A stretch of 64,000 nt of DNA from the NCBI GenBank assembly GCA_963802275.1, contig CAWDIB010000006.1, positions 1-64,000 of the forward strand, written 5' to 3'. A model generated the notes under the pieces. That model ran no database searches. It had not been told where the DNA came from and was given only the letters and a program-made list of their open reading frames with translations. Position 1 is the stretch's first letter. Each line of letters opens with the position of its first letter. This DNA is from CAZMZW01 sp963802275 (GTDB lineage: Bacteria; Chloroflexota; Anaerolineae; Anaerolineales; Anaerolineaceae). Positions 24,944 to 34,200 of this stretch are shown here, piece by piece. Position numbers and translations under genes: made by a program.

Positions 24944-26218
24944 TTAGGATGCCTCCGCAGAAAAGTTGGGCACTTGGTAAACCGTACCGCGTTTGATCAC
25001 CTTGCTCACCAGGTTGGTCCCGAAGCGGTAGCCCAGTTGCCGGTAGTCATCTATGTTTAGTATCAGCAGGTCCGCTTGTTTGCCGGGATGGATGGATCCC
25101 AGCCGCTCGGCGCATTGGATGGCGGCTGCGCCGTTGATGGTGGCTGCTGCGATGGCCTGGGCGGGCGTCAGCCGCAGGTAGCGGCAGGCCAGCGCGATCA
25201 CCAATTGCATATTCCCGCCCCAGGCGGTGCCCGGGTTGAGGTCCGAGGCAATTGCTAGGATCGCCCCGGCATCCAGAAGCTCTTTTGCTGGTGAATACGC
25301 CTGTTCTCCCAAACCAAATGGAGTGCAGGGCAGGGAAACCGCCACCGTGGAACTTTGTCCGAGCAGTTGGATTTCATCCGCAGAGGTCTTCACCAGGTGG
25401 TCAGCCGAGGCAGCCCCCAGCTCAACCGCCAGCCGGGTGCCTCCCAGGTTTTCAAATTCATCCACGTGCACTTTCAAGGGAAAACCTAATTTTTTTGCTT
25501 CACTGAGCATTTGTTGCGTTTGTGCCAGGGAATAAGCCCCCCGTTCGCAAAACACATCCACGAAAGGAAGCGGAAGGGATCTGGTTGATTCATTCCACCA
25601 TGCTTTCAGATCTGGCAGCATGCAATTGCAAATCATATTGACATATTCTTGCGCATTATCGCGGTATTCAGGTGGAATGGCATGCGCTGCCATGAAGGTG
25701 GGGTGGATTTCCAGGGGTCCTTCCCGGTTGATTTCCATTAAAGTCTGCAGCTGCCTGATCTCACTGGTGTACTCCAGCCCATAGCCGCTTTTGGCTTCCA
25801 CCGTGGTTGTGCCATATTGAAAGACGTCCAAAGCTCTTTGGCGGGTTTGCTCTTTTAGTTGTTCAAGCGTGGCCTTGCGTGTGGCTGTTACGGTAGACAG
25901 GATGCCGCCCCCGCTTTCCAGTATCTGCAGGTAGGTTTTTCCCTGCAGGCGCATTTCGAATTCCTTTGCCCGCTCCCCCGCCCATACCAGGTGGGTATGC
26001 GCATCCACAAAACCGGGCATCACCACCTTGCCCCCCGCATCCAACTGCGGCTCGTTTGGATGGGCAGCCAGCATGGCAGGGGTTGATCCAACAGCTCCCA
26101 CCACCCCTTCTTTTATCAATACAGCCCCATCTTCAATGATTCCCAGTTCCCCCAGGTGATGGCCACGCTGTGGAGTGGGAGTCAATGTGAGCAGTTGGGA
26201 GGCGGAATGCAGTAACAT
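24944..26218 (-). CDS. hutI: Imidazolonepropionase
   Basis: About 424 residues of the amidohydrolase superfamily. Motifs: VMPGFVDAHTHLVWAGERAK for the metal-binding HxH, the Y/E region AKSGYGLEYTSEIRQL, HPTFMAAHAIPPEY, KVHVDEFENLGG, and SDLNPGTAWGGNM for the late Asp. It hydrolyses imidazolone-5-propionate to formiminoglutamate in histidine breakdown. No hutH, hutU or hutG is nearby. The ATG (MLLHSASQLLTL) is preferred; a TTG seven codons upstream is an alternative. The HD gene starts 2 bases after its stop. Confidence 0.93.
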   Translation of the reverse strand: MLLHSASQLLTLTPTPQRGHHLGELGIIEDGAVLIKEGVVGAVGSTPAMLAAHPNEPQLDAGGKVVMPGFVDAHTHLVWAGERAKEFEMRLQGKTYLQILESGGGILSTVTATRKATLEQLKEQTRQRALDVFQYGTTTVEAKSGYGLEYTSEIRQLQTLMEINREGPLEIHPTFMAAHAIPPEYRDNAQEYVNMICNCMLPDLKAWWNESTRSLPLPFVDVFCERGAYSLAQTQQMLSEAKKLGFPLKVHVDEFENLGGTRLAVELGAASADHLVKTSADEIQLLGQSSTVAVSLPCTPFGLGEQAYSPAKELLDAGAILAIASDLNPGTAWGGNMQLVIALACRYLRLTPAQAIAAATINGAAAIQCAERLGSIHPGKQADLLILNIDDYRQLGYRFGTNLVSKVIKRGTVYQVPNFSAEAS

Positions 26219-26301
26219 CGGCGGATTTTGACCTGACAATTATACATAAAATCCTCCCGGCAACCCACTTTGGCGGTATAGTAAAATCTAGCAGGTTTAC
26301 G

Positions 26302-27990
26302 ATGGAATTAAAACTCATCAAAAAAATCACCCCGGAGATCTTGCTGAGTGGATTGGCCGCCCTGCTGATTTGGCTTGTCTTGTCTATCAAGGGCAGCGGC
26401 CCCATCTACTCGGATGAACTGCTCTACGTGGACATTGGTTTGAACAATTACCAGGTGGCAAGTTATGGCAACCGCTATTTCCATGTCTATCTGCAAAAAC
26501 TGTTCATGGGGCTGGCTTCCACTCCCCTGATTGGTACCAAGATATTTTGGGGTTTTCTTGTATCATCCACTGGCTTGCTCGTCTATTGGAACGCACGCAA
26601 TTTCTTCCGACACAGCCAGCCGTTGCATGGTTTGTTGGCGGTGGCGTTTTATTTTTCCTATCGTTTTATCTCCCGTTATTGCGGGGTTACTTCGGCTGAT
26701 ATCACCGCTATGTGGATGGTTGCAATTTTCCTCACCGTTTACCTCATCCACCTGCGCACTGGTCGTAAACATCAATGGCCGCTGGTCTTATTGGGAGCTC
26801 TTTCATTCCTTTCTTTCAAAACAAAGGAAACCACCCTCTTTGTCAATATTTTCTTATTGGGCTTGTTGTTTGATCAAGACGGGAAATTTGAGTTTAAAAA
26901 ACTTGCAACGTTTGTCAAGCCTTTCCTGGTAGGATTTTTCTCGGCTGTCGGTTTAATGATTATTTTAGATACATTTTTTTTAGGCAACCCCTTCTTCTCC
27001 ATCAGCCCGTCCACCCTCGCCTCGGTTTTTGAGAATTACGCCTATACCGGCGGGTTCCGCAAGGAACCGACCAGTTATTTCACCACTTTTCTGCTGGCGG
27101 ATATCATGCTGCCCTTCCTGCTCTACCTGGTGAGCGGCGTTGTCTCGCAAGGACGGGAGGAACAGCCGTCGCTGAAGATTGTCTGGCTTTTCCCGCTTTT
27201 GCTGGCATTCTTCATGACCCTCAATATGCTTAAGATCCCCTGGGGTTTTATTGAACGCTTCTATTTTCCCGCTCTGCCCTTGATTGCCATTCTCGCGCCC
27301 CAGTGGCTGCGTTTCGAAATGCCGCGCGCTTTCCGTGAAAAAATGCTGATGGCATTCCTCGCGTTGGCTGGTATCGTACTGGTCATTTCATTGCATTTGA
27401 CTTTGCAGAATTACACATCTGCCATTAAATGGGATTATGGCAAATTCTTCGATAGCATTTATCAACCGGTTTTGCTTTGTCTTCTCCTCGGCTTTATCCT
27501 GCTGGTGCGCAGGATGAATTGGTGGAATATTCTCATCCCACTGACTTGTATCCTTGCCCTTCTTCTTACACCGCTGCTTTACAACCAAAAATACATCTTC
27601 CGCACACCCCTCACGCAGACCTACTTTGATCAGTTGTATGCGCCCTTCATCGCTTACCAGGACAGGATTCAATATTCACAGGGAATGAAAGTATTTATTT
27701 CGAACGGCATCGCCACCGAATATCAGATGCTGACCTCCGACCGCAATGAACTCTCAGCCATGTTCAACATCTTTTTCAATGCGCGCACTTCCCAGCAGGA
27801 TATCGTGATCGGATTCGAACCGGAAAAGATGGCTTCCACCCTTGTTGCCAGGCAATTCGACTATGTCCTTTTAGCCCAAGCCGATTGGCAGCGTATCTCC
27901 CAGCATGCGGATGCGCTGGCGCATGTTCAAAACCAATACACCTTGTTTACCGAGCCGGACGGGAAATTTCTTTTATTGGATAAAAAATAA
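26302..27990 (+). CDS. Multi-pass membrane protein, GT39/PMT-like glycosyltransferase
   Basis: 562 residues with about ten or eleven hydrophobic segments and a soluble C-terminal domain of about 110 residues. After the first segment comes YSDELLYVDIGLNNY (about 36-50), an acidic first extracytoplasmic loop as in GT-C enzymes of the ArnT/PMT type, which transfer sugars from polyprenyl-phosphate donors to protein or lipid. Other loops (FRKEPTSYFTT) are less typical. Assignment is from topology and this loop; substrate is unknown. Monocistronic with a shared terminator. Confidence 0.65.
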   Translation: MELKLIKKITPEILLSGLAALLIWLVLSIKGSGPIYSDELLYVDIGLNNYQVASYGNRYFHVYLQKLFMGLASTPLIGTKIFWGFLVSSTGLLVYWNARNFFRHSQPLHGLLAVAFYFSYRFISRYCGVTSADITAMWMVAIFLTVYLIHLRTGRKHQWPLVLLGALSFLSFKTKETTLFVNIFLLGLLFDQDGKFEFKKLATFVKPFLVGFFSAVGLMIILDTFFLGNPFFSISPSTLASVFENYAYTGGFRKEPTSYFTTFLLADIMLPFLLYLVSGVVSQGREEQPSLKIVWLFPLLLAFFMTLNMLKIPWGFIERFYFPALPLIAILAPQWLRFEMPRAFREKMLMAFLALAGIVLVISLHLTLQNYTSAIKWDYGKFFDSIYQPVLLCLLLGFILLVRRMNWWNILIPLTCILALLLTPLLYNQKYIFRTPLTQTYFDQLYAPFIAYQDRIQYSQGMKVFISNGIATEYQMLTSDRNELSAMFNIFFNARTSQQDIVIGFEPEKMASTLVARQFDYVLLAQADWQRISQHADALAHVQNQYTLFTEPDGKFLLLDKK

Positions 27991-28016
27991 AAATCCGCCT
28001 TTTGAGCGGATTTTTT
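27991..28016. terminator. Bidirectional terminator between the GT-C gene and rrf2-type gene
   Basis: Stem AAATCCGC with GCGGATTT (27991-28013), 7-base loop, followed by TTT on the plus strand and by TTATTTTTTATCC on the minus strand. It stands between two convergent stop codons. Confidence 0.88.
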
Positions 28017-28019
28017 GGT

Positions 28020-28415
28020 TTATGCGAACTGGTTGACTTTGACCTGCTGTAGTTTTTTGATCAGCTCATTGCGGGTCTCACACCAAACCTTGTGCAGGGC
28101 GCATGTCTTGGAAAACTCACAGCTCTTTGGATTTACCGTGCATTCGTTGAAGATTATCGGTCCATCAATGGCTTCCACGATCTCCAACATCGAAATGTCT
28201 TTTGATGGTCGCGAAAGGTAGACGCCGCCGCGCGCGCCCCGTACCGTGTGCAGGATTCCAGCAATCGTCAATTGCGAAATGATCTTGGCCAGGAAGGATT
28301 GGGGTATTTTTTCACTGGTGGCGATTGCGCTGGTGGAAGCTTTCTCCCCTTCTGGTAAGCGCGAAAGATATCGTACCGCCCTGAGGGCATAATCGGCCTG
28401 TTTTGTGATTTGCAT
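28020..28415 (-). CDS. Rrf2 family transcriptional regulator (IscR/NsrR-like)
   Basis: 131 residues. N-terminal winged helix: QITKQADYALRAVRYLSRL, then IPQSFLAKIISQLTIAGILH and VRGARGGVYLSRP (about 60-72). Three cysteines, in CTVNPKSCEFSKTC (about 92-105), form the Fe-S ligand pattern of IscR/NsrR, with spacing C-x6-C-x5-C. It may sense Fe-S status, nitric oxide or redox. No isc/suf genes are adjacent, so the target is unknown. About 280 bases of upstream non-coding DNA could hold its own operator. Confidence 0.92.
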   Translation of the reverse strand: MQITKQADYALRAVRYLSRLPEGEKASTSAIATSEKIPQSFLAKIISQLTIAGILHTVRGARGGVYLSRPSKDISMLEIVEAIDGPIIFNECTVNPKSCEFSKTCALHKVWCETRNELIKKLQQVKVNQFA

Positions 28416-28620
28416 TGCTTTTCCTCTCGGATAAATACCCTGAAATTAGTCCTGTTTGATAAGTCTATACATGAAATCCGTTTCTTGCAAGTCCTCGCCG
28501 GCAGATTCAACTATCATTGACAATTCTCAAAACCGCGCGAAGATACCTGCAATCCCTATATTTCAAAAACGGGACATTGGATATGTTCGATCACCACCGC
28601 CCAGCCCGGTTTGGGGAAAT

Positions 28621-28653
28621 CTCAACCAACCCTCGTTGCCGAGGATGGTTGAG
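28621..28653. other. Strong compound hairpin without T-tail
   Basis: Outer arms CTCAACCA/TGGTTGAG (8 bp) enclose inner arms CCTCG/CGAGG around TTGC. No U-run follows on either strand, so it is not a standard terminator. It sits between two minus-strand genes, about 205 bases upstream of the Rrf2-type gene. Confidence 0.6.
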
Positions 28654-28699
28654 TGGAATTGAATTCTTAAACCCGGTGTGAATCAGGTCCGGTTTTAAA

Positions 28700-28972
28700 T
28701 TAATCGTTCTGAATTTGCTCGATCAGCTGTTTCTTCTCAACAATCTGTGCTTTCAGTGCATCAATATCGCCGCACAAGGCTTCAAGCTCCGGATTGTTCA
28801 ATTTCTTTTCCACAAACTGGCCATACACCAGTTCGCCGATTTTCTGCTTTTTATCAGTAACCGAGCTTTCCAGTTTGCTGATTTCCTGGTTGATTTCCAA
28901 CGTCTTGATTGCGTCGCTTGCTTTTTCGGCACCTTTCTTTAAACCTTTTGAGATGTCATCTAAAATTGGCAT
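28700..28972 (-). CDS. Small coiled-coil protein, unknown function
   Basis: 90 residues, nearly all charged amphipathic helix: ISKGLKKGAEKASDAIKTLE, NQEISKLESSVTDKKQKIGE, and DALKAQIVEKKQLIEQIQN with clear heptads. GELVYGQFVEKK (about 46-57) resembles small helical proteins often followed by a zinc ribbon, but no cysteine pair is present apart from one cysteine. Good AGGAGA ribosome site. Function not predicted. Confidence 0.72.
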   Translation of the reverse strand: MPILDDISKGLKKGAEKASDAIKTLEINQEISKLESSVTDKKQKIGELVYGQFVEKKLNNPELEALCGDIDALKAQIVEKKQLIEQIQND

Positions 28973-29093
28973 AAAGTTCTCCTGTGTTTTGGTGTTTCAT
29001 AATTATATTCAAGATTATAAATAGTTAAATCTTTAAGTGACCTTGAAATTCTGGTAACATTACTTACACTCCAATCAGGATTTCATTAAACCA

Positions 29094-29525
29094 ATGGATA
29101 AATTCAAATATTATTATCCCCTCCAGGTTCGCTATGGCGACCTTGACCCGCAGTGGCATGTCAACAATGCCCGCTTTCTCACCTATTTCGAACAGGCACG
29201 TTTCGGTTATCTGATCGACCTGGGCTTGTGGGATGGGAAATCCTTCATGGATTTGGGCTTGATCGTTGCTGATGTGCATATCTCTTACAAAGCCCCCATA
29301 GTTCTCGGTCAAAAGATACGCATTGGCGTGCGCGTATCAAAAATTGGCAACAAGAGTCTGACGTATGATTGTCAAATAGAGGACGAAGAGACCCATGCGG
29401 TATTGGCGACCGCCGAGATCATCGGCGTTTCTTACAATTACCATGCCCATGCCACCCAGCCGGTTCCACAGGATTGGCGCCAAAAGATTGCCGGGTTTGA
29501 AGGTTCTTCTCTCGAAAGTTCCTGA
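29094..29525 (+). CDS. Acyl-CoA thioesterase, 4HBT/YbgC-like hotdog fold
   Basis: 143 residues. YPLQVRYGDLDPQWHVNNARFL (about 7-28) holds the 4HBT-type catalytic Asp and the HVNN motif, followed by YFEQARFGYL. The rest fits a hotdog thioesterase (VADVHISYKAPIVLGQKIRI). It hydrolyses acyl- or hydroxybenzoyl-CoA thioesters; substrate unknown. It sits about 110 bases upstream of clpC on the same strand, probably as a separate unit. Confidence 0.9.
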   Translation: MDKFKYYYPLQVRYGDLDPQWHVNNARFLTYFEQARFGYLIDLGLWDGKSFMDLGLIVADVHISYKAPIVLGQKIRIGVRVSKIGNKSLTYDCQIEDEETHAVLATAEIIGVSYNYHAHATQPVPQDWRQKIAGFEGSSLESS

Positions 29526-29638
29526 TTCACTTATTCATTAATTATTTATTAGAATTATTGCAGAGGGGTTTTGACAGGGGATTGTCTGGTAGAATTTTTT
29601 GATTGATATCCTTTCCATTTGCCTGAAAGGAGGCAATT

Positions 29639-32137
29639 TTGTCTGGTTTGGAACAATTTACTGACCTGGCTAAACGGGTTTTGCATCTTGCCCATGAGGA
29701 GGCCGAGCGCATGCAGCAGCGCATGATTGGCTCTGAACACGTCCTGCTGGGCTTGGTGGAGGAGGAAAATGGTGTCGCCGGGCGTGCCCTGCGCGACCTG
29801 GGGGTCGATCTGGACCGCGCGCGTGAAATGACCCTGCGCCTCAGTGGTGTTGGCACCAACCGGGAAGGCAATCTGGACCTCGCACCGGATGCGGAAAAGA
29901 TCCTTGACCTCGCTATCGAACAGGCCAGGCAGATGAAAAGTGAATTTGTCAGCACCGAGCATATGCTCCTGGCCATCCTCAAGATGGATATCGGCTTGGC
30001 GCGTGAAGTCCTCTTTAAACTGGGAGTGACACCCGAACAGGTCCGCCGCCAGGTGATGCGTGTGCTCAACGAAGCCCAGGACCACATGGCTTCTGTGGGC
30101 GAACGCTCATCCCGTAAATCATCTATCAAAGGTCAGTCCAAAACCCCTCTGGTGGACCAGCTGGCTGTTGACCTAACCAGCCGCGCTGAAGAGGGCAAGC
30201 TGGACCCGGTGATCGGACGTCAAAAAGAAATTGAACGCGTCATTCAAATTCTTGCCCGACGCAATAAAAACAACCCCGCCCTCATTGGTGAGCCCGGGGT
30301 TGGCAAGACCGCCATTGTGGAAGGATTGGCGCAGCGCATCGTAGATGGAGATGTGCCTGGTTTGCTCCTGGAAAAGCGCGTTCTGCGCCTGGATGTGGGT
30401 TCCCTGGTTGCCGGTACCATGTACCGCGGCCAATTCGAGGAACGGCTCAAGCGCGTCATTGACGAGCTCAAAACAACCGGATCCATTCTTTTCATTGATG
30501 AAGTTCACATGCTGGTGGGTGCCGGTGCCGCCGGTTCTTCAGTGGATGCTGCGAATATCCTCAAACCAGCTCTTTCCCGTGGAGAGTTGCAGGTCATTGG
30601 CGCCACAACTTTGGATGAATACCGCAAGAGCATCGAAAGCGATGCCGCCCTGGAACGCCGTTTTCAACCCATCCTCGTCAATGAACCGACCAAGGAAGAG
30701 ACTATGCAGATCCTTCTTGGCATCCGCAAGAATTATGAGGAACATCACCGCCTGGTCATTTCAGATGAATCCCTTGAGGCGGCTGTCAATCTGGCTGCCC
30801 GCTATATCACCGACCGTTTTCTGCCTGACAAGGCTATTGACTTGGTTGATGAAGCGGCTTCCCGTGTGCGCATGTATAAAAGTGAAGCCGCCAAGACCAC
30901 CAAGCAGATGATGAAAGACTTGCGCACCACACGGAAGAAATACAACGAAACGGTTGAACAGGGTAAGATTGACGAAAGCCAGGTGCTCCTTTCCCGAGTC
31001 AGTGAGATGGAAAAGAAACTGGCTGAATTTAATCTCGGCTGGGATCGTGCTTCTGCGCCGGTGGTCACTCCGGATGATATCGCCGAACTGGTTTCCATGT
31101 GGACCGGCGTTCCGGTGATGCAGATGGCCCAGGAGGAATCCATCCGCCTGCTCAAAATGGAACAGGAATTGCGTTCGCACATCGTTGGCCAGGAGGAGGC
31201 CATTGAACAGATCTCCAAGGCGGTTCGCCGTGGCCGTGCCGGCCTCAAGGACCCGCGCCGTCCCATTGGTTCCTTCATGTTCCTCGGGCCCACCGGTGTG
31301 GGCAAGACCGAATTGACCAAAGCCCTGGCTCGCTTCCTGTTTGGCAGCGAGGAGGCCCTTATCCAGATGGATATGTCTGAGTTCATGGAGCGCCACAGCG
31401 TCAGCCGCCTGACTGGTGCCCCTCCCGGTTATATCGGCTACGATGATGCCGGGCAGCTCACCGAAGCCATCCGCCGCCATCCCTATTCAATCGTGGTCTT
31501 TGATGAAGTGGAAAAAGCCCATCCTGAAGCACACAACATCCTCCTTCAGATCATGGAGGAAGGCCAGCTTTCGGATGCCAAGGGCCGCCGCGTGGATTTC
31601 CGCAATACCATCATTGTCATGACCTCCAATATTGGTGCCGACCTCATCCGCCGCGAAGGCGGGCTCGGTTTCCAGTTGGCGCGCGACCAGAGCCGCGATG
31701 ACAAGACCGCCTATGAGGAAATGCGCAAAAAACTGCTGGAAGCGCTGAAGAAGAGTTTCCGACCTGAGTTCATCAACCGTCTTGATAGCGTCATCGTCTT
31801 TCATGCCCTCAGCCGCGAGAATATCCGCAGCATCGCCGATATGGAGTTGAATAAAGTGGCTGAACGGTTAAAGGAACGCGAAATTACCCTGATGGCTACA
31901 GATGCTGCCCTGGAAAAATTGGCCGAAAAAGGCTTTGATCCCGAGATGGGTGCTCGCCCGCTCCGCCGCGTCATTCAGTTGGAGATTGAAGACCAGCTAT
32001 CGGATGCCCTCCTCGGGGAAAAATTCAAGGATGGTGAAACCATCTGGGTGGATGTGGATGGCGAGGGCAGGTTTATCCTCACCCGGCACGATGAACCGGT
32101 GACGGAAAATGAACCCGACCCGATTCCCAGTCCCTGA
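29639..32137 (+). CDS. clpC: ATP-dependent Clp protease ATP-binding subunit ClpC
   Basis: 832 residues. N-terminal Clp repeats (about 3-145: LAKRVLHLAHEEAERM and LDLAIEQARQMKSEFVSTEH); AAA-1 with Walker A GEPGVGKTA and LFIDEVHMLVGAGAA; a middle coiled region with MYKSEAAKTTKQMMKDLR; AAA-2 with LGPTGVGKTELTKAL and VFDEVEKAHPE. It unfolds proteins for ClpP. The start is TTG (29,639-29,641), fixed by AAGGAGG 5 bases upstream and the conserved second-residue context; TTG may temper expression. No mcsA/mcsB/ctsR genes are adjacent. A strong terminator follows. Confidence 0.96.
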   Translation: MSGLEQFTDLAKRVLHLAHEEAERMQQRMIGSEHVLLGLVEEENGVAGRALRDLGVDLDRAREMTLRLSGVGTNREGNLDLAPDAEKILDLAIEQARQMKSEFVSTEHMLLAILKMDIGLAREVLFKLGVTPEQVRRQVMRVLNEAQDHMASVGERSSRKSSIKGQSKTPLVDQLAVDLTSRAEEGKLDPVIGRQKEIERVIQILARRNKNNPALIGEPGVGKTAIVEGLAQRIVDGDVPGLLLEKRVLRLDVGSLVAGTMYRGQFEERLKRVIDELKTTGSILFIDEVHMLVGAGAAGSSVDAANILKPALSRGELQVIGATTLDEYRKSIESDAALERRFQPILVNEPTKEETMQILLGIRKNYEEHHRLVISDESLEAAVNLAARYITDRFLPDKAIDLVDEAASRVRMYKSEAAKTTKQMMKDLRTTRKKYNETVEQGKIDESQVLLSRVSEMEKKLAEFNLGWDRASAPVVTPDDIAELVSMWTGVPVMQMAQEESIRLLKMEQELRSHIVGQEEAIEQISKAVRRGRAGLKDPRRPIGSFMFLGPTGVGKTELTKALARFLFGSEEALIQMDMSEFMERHSVSRLTGAPPGYIGYDDAGQLTEAIRRHPYSIVVFDEVEKAHPEAHNILLQIMEEGQLSDAKGRRVDFRNTIIVMTSNIGADLIRREGGLGFQLARDQSRDDKTAYEEMRKKLLEALKKSFRPEFINRLDSVIVFHALSRENIRSIADMELNKVAERLKEREITLMATDAALEKLAEKGFDPEMGARPLRRVIQLEIEDQLSDALLGEKFKDGETIWVDVDGEGRFILTRHDEPVTENEPDPIPSP

Positions 32138-32161
32138 CACCAAAGTATTTAAACCAACCGT

Positions 32162-32192
32162 ACCGGGAGGAAGAATTCCTCCCGGTTTTTTT
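32162..32192 (+). terminator. Rho-independent terminator of clpC
   Basis: 11-bp perfect stem ACCGGGAGGAA with TTCCTCCCGGT (32162-32186), 3-base loop, and a run of seven T. It separates clpC from radA, which therefore needs its own promoter or read-through. Confidence 0.93.
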
Positions 32193-32235
32193 CAAGTAAA
32201 ATCAAAATGAAAAAATTCTTCCCGGACAGGAGCAG

Positions 32236-33639
32236 ATGAGCAAACTTCATACCCAGTTTGTCTGCCAGGAGTGCGGGCGCATTTCCATCAAACCGCTCGG
32301 TAAATGCCCGCAGTGCGGCGCTTGGGATTCCATGGTCGAAGAGGTGGTTTCCCTGCCCGAGGAGGGCAAGGCGGAATCTCTGCGCGGGCTCAACCTGCCC
32401 TCCCATCCGGTGCAATTGCATGAGATCACCACCGATGTCACCGAACGCTTCCCACTTGACTTGCAGGAATTTGCCCGCGTGTTGGGTGGTGGGGTGGTGC
32501 CCGGCTCGATAGTTCTCATTGGCGGTGACCCTGGAATCGGTAAATCCACCCTGATGCTGCAGGTGGCGCTGGAAATGGCCGCCAAAGGGCGGGTACTGTA
32601 CGTTTCCGGTGAGGAATCTGAACGGCAGATCAAGATGCGGGCTTTGCGTTTGCTTCCGCCTCAGGAAAAATCAAAACCGGCCGATTTTCCGCAAGGACTT
32701 TTCCTGGTCACCGAGACCAATCTGGAAGCCATTTTCCAGCACGTCCAGGCGCTCAAACCCGCCATACTGGTTGTGGATTCCATCCAGACCACCTACCAGA
32801 CCGGACTGGTTTCCAACGCGGGTTCCGTCTCCCAGGTGCGCGAATGTGCCGGCCGCTTGCGTGAGCTGGCCAAGCAGACCGGCATGGCGGTTTTTCTAAT
32901 CGGGCATGTCACCAAGGAAGGCATTATTGCCGGCCCGCGCGTGCTTGAACACATTGTCGACACCGTTTTGCAACTGGAAGGCGACCGCTTCCAATCCTAT
33001 CGTCTGCTGCGCTCGGTTAAAAACCGTTTTGGACCAACCTCTGAGGTTGGCGTTTTTGAGATGGCCGAACAGGGCATGAAGGAAGTGCTCAACCCCTCCG
33101 AGGTGTTTCTGGCCGAACGTCTGGCCGAAGCCCCCGGCTCTGCCATCACAGTGACCATGGAAGGCACCCGCCCGCTGCTGGTGGAGTTGCAGGCTCTCAC
33201 CAGCCCCACCCATTTCGGCAATGCCCGCCGCACCGCCAACGGGCTCGATTTCAACCGCCTGTTGCTGGTGGTGGCAGTGCTCACCCGCCGTTTGGGGCTG
33301 GCCTTATCGGAACAGGATGTCTTTGCCAATGTCGTCGGTGGCTTGCTCATTGACGAACCTGCGGCTGACCTGACCCTGGCGGCCTGCATCACCTCTTCCT
33401 ACCAGGATAAACCGGTCAAGGCTGATCTGGTGCTGGTGGGCGAGGTGGGTTTGTCCGGCGAGTTGCGTTGGGCGAGCCAGATGCCTGCCCGTTTGCGTGA
33501 GGCGGCCAAGCTCGGCTTCAAGGGCGCGGTCATCCCGCACCGCCGCAACCAGAATGAAAAGCTGCCGGACGGCATTAAACTTTTTGAAGCTCGCTCCTTG
33601 CGCGAGGCACTGGGCTATGCCCTTTTGAATCCGAAATAA
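32236..33639 (+). CDS. radA: DNA repair protein RadA (Sms)
   Basis: 467 residues. Zinc finger CQECG...CPQCG (about 10-30), Walker A GGDPGIGKSTLML (about 95-107), the RadA hallmark KNRFGPT (about 258-264), and a Lon-protease-like C-terminal domain. It is a RecA-family helicase that promotes branch migration in recombination. ATG is preceded by ACAGGAGCAG. First of three close genes (radA, DUF6391, holA). Confidence 0.96.
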   Translation: MSKLHTQFVCQECGRISIKPLGKCPQCGAWDSMVEEVVSLPEEGKAESLRGLNLPSHPVQLHEITTDVTERFPLDLQEFARVLGGGVVPGSIVLIGGDPGIGKSTLMLQVALEMAAKGRVLYVSGEESERQIKMRALRLLPPQEKSKPADFPQGLFLVTETNLEAIFQHVQALKPAILVVDSIQTTYQTGLVSNAGSVSQVRECAGRLRELAKQTGMAVFLIGHVTKEGIIAGPRVLEHIVDTVLQLEGDRFQSYRLLRSVKNRFGPTSEVGVFEMAEQGMKEVLNPSEVFLAERLAEAPGSAITVTMEGTRPLLVELQALTSPTHFGNARRTANGLDFNRLLLVVAVLTRRLGLALSEQDVFANVVGGLLIDEPAADLTLAACITSSYQDKPVKADLVLVGEVGLSGELRWASQMPARLREAAKLGFKGAVIPHRRNQNEKLPDGIKLFEARSLREALGYALLNPK

Positions 33640-33658
33640 AGTGTTACAGAGGAATCGA

Positions 33659-34189
33659 ATGGAAAAATCCAATTTTTTACAGTCCTTCAACCTGGAAGTC
33701 ATCAATAGTTTCCGCTCCAACCATGCCCTTGAACACGCCACCTTTCACGTCCTGGAGGGCAAGGGCAACAAGTCGGTCCTTGTAGGGTTGTCCGATGCGG
33801 GTGGATTCTGGGTGCTGGGTAATGTCGCTGCCGGCTTGTTGCTGGATAGTGCTCATGAAGCCCTTACCCGCCTGGAGGGTGGTGAAGCCCATTTGGCATT
33901 GCATGAGAATTGCGGCACCAACCTGGTCGCCACCGGTGCCATCGCAGGTGGCTTGGCCTGGCTCGGCATGCTCGGTTCCGGGAAGGGTTTTCTGCGCAAA
34001 TTGGAACGGCTTCCATTGGTGATCTTCCTTGCTTCCATCGGGTTGATCATTGCCCAGCCACTTGGGCCGATCATCCAGGAAAAAGTCACCACCCTGCCCA
34101 CCGGACAAAAGCGCGAGGTGGTGGGCGTGCAGCGCTGGGGCCTTGGTACCTGGACTATTCAGCGTGTTATTACCCGCCAGATGGAATAA
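33659..34189 (+). CDS. DUF6391-type membrane protein
   Basis: About 176 residues. The motif SNHALEHATFHVL (about 18-30) and the Cys in ALHENCGTNLVATGAIAGGL are typical of this small family, known mainly from Chloroflexota and cyanobacteria as I recall. Two hydrophobic segments (TGAIAGGLAWLGMLG; PLVIFLASIGLIIAQPLG) place it in the membrane. ATG at 33,659 is chosen over a GTG 18 bases earlier because of AGAGGAA. Position between radA and holA does not give a clear role. Confidence 0.72.
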   Translation: MEKSNFLQSFNLEVINSFRSNHALEHATFHVLEGKGNKSVLVGLSDAGGFWVLGNVAAGLLLDSAHEALTRLEGGEAHLALHENCGTNLVATGAIAGGLAWLGMLGSGKGFLRKLERLPLVIFLASIGLIIAQPLGPIIQEKVTTLPTGQKREVVGVQRWGLGTWTIQRVITRQME

Positions 34190-34200
34190 CCAGGCGGTTT

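Noticed and set aside
23502..26218. A histidine-utilisation operon around hutI
   Set aside because: Neighbours are an HD hydrolase, an inositol-phosphatase-like gene and pepF; no hutH, hutU or hutG is present.
30761..31480. 239-codon open frame on the minus strand inside clpC
   Set aside because: It is antisense to the conserved AAA domains of ClpC, which explain the sequence completely.
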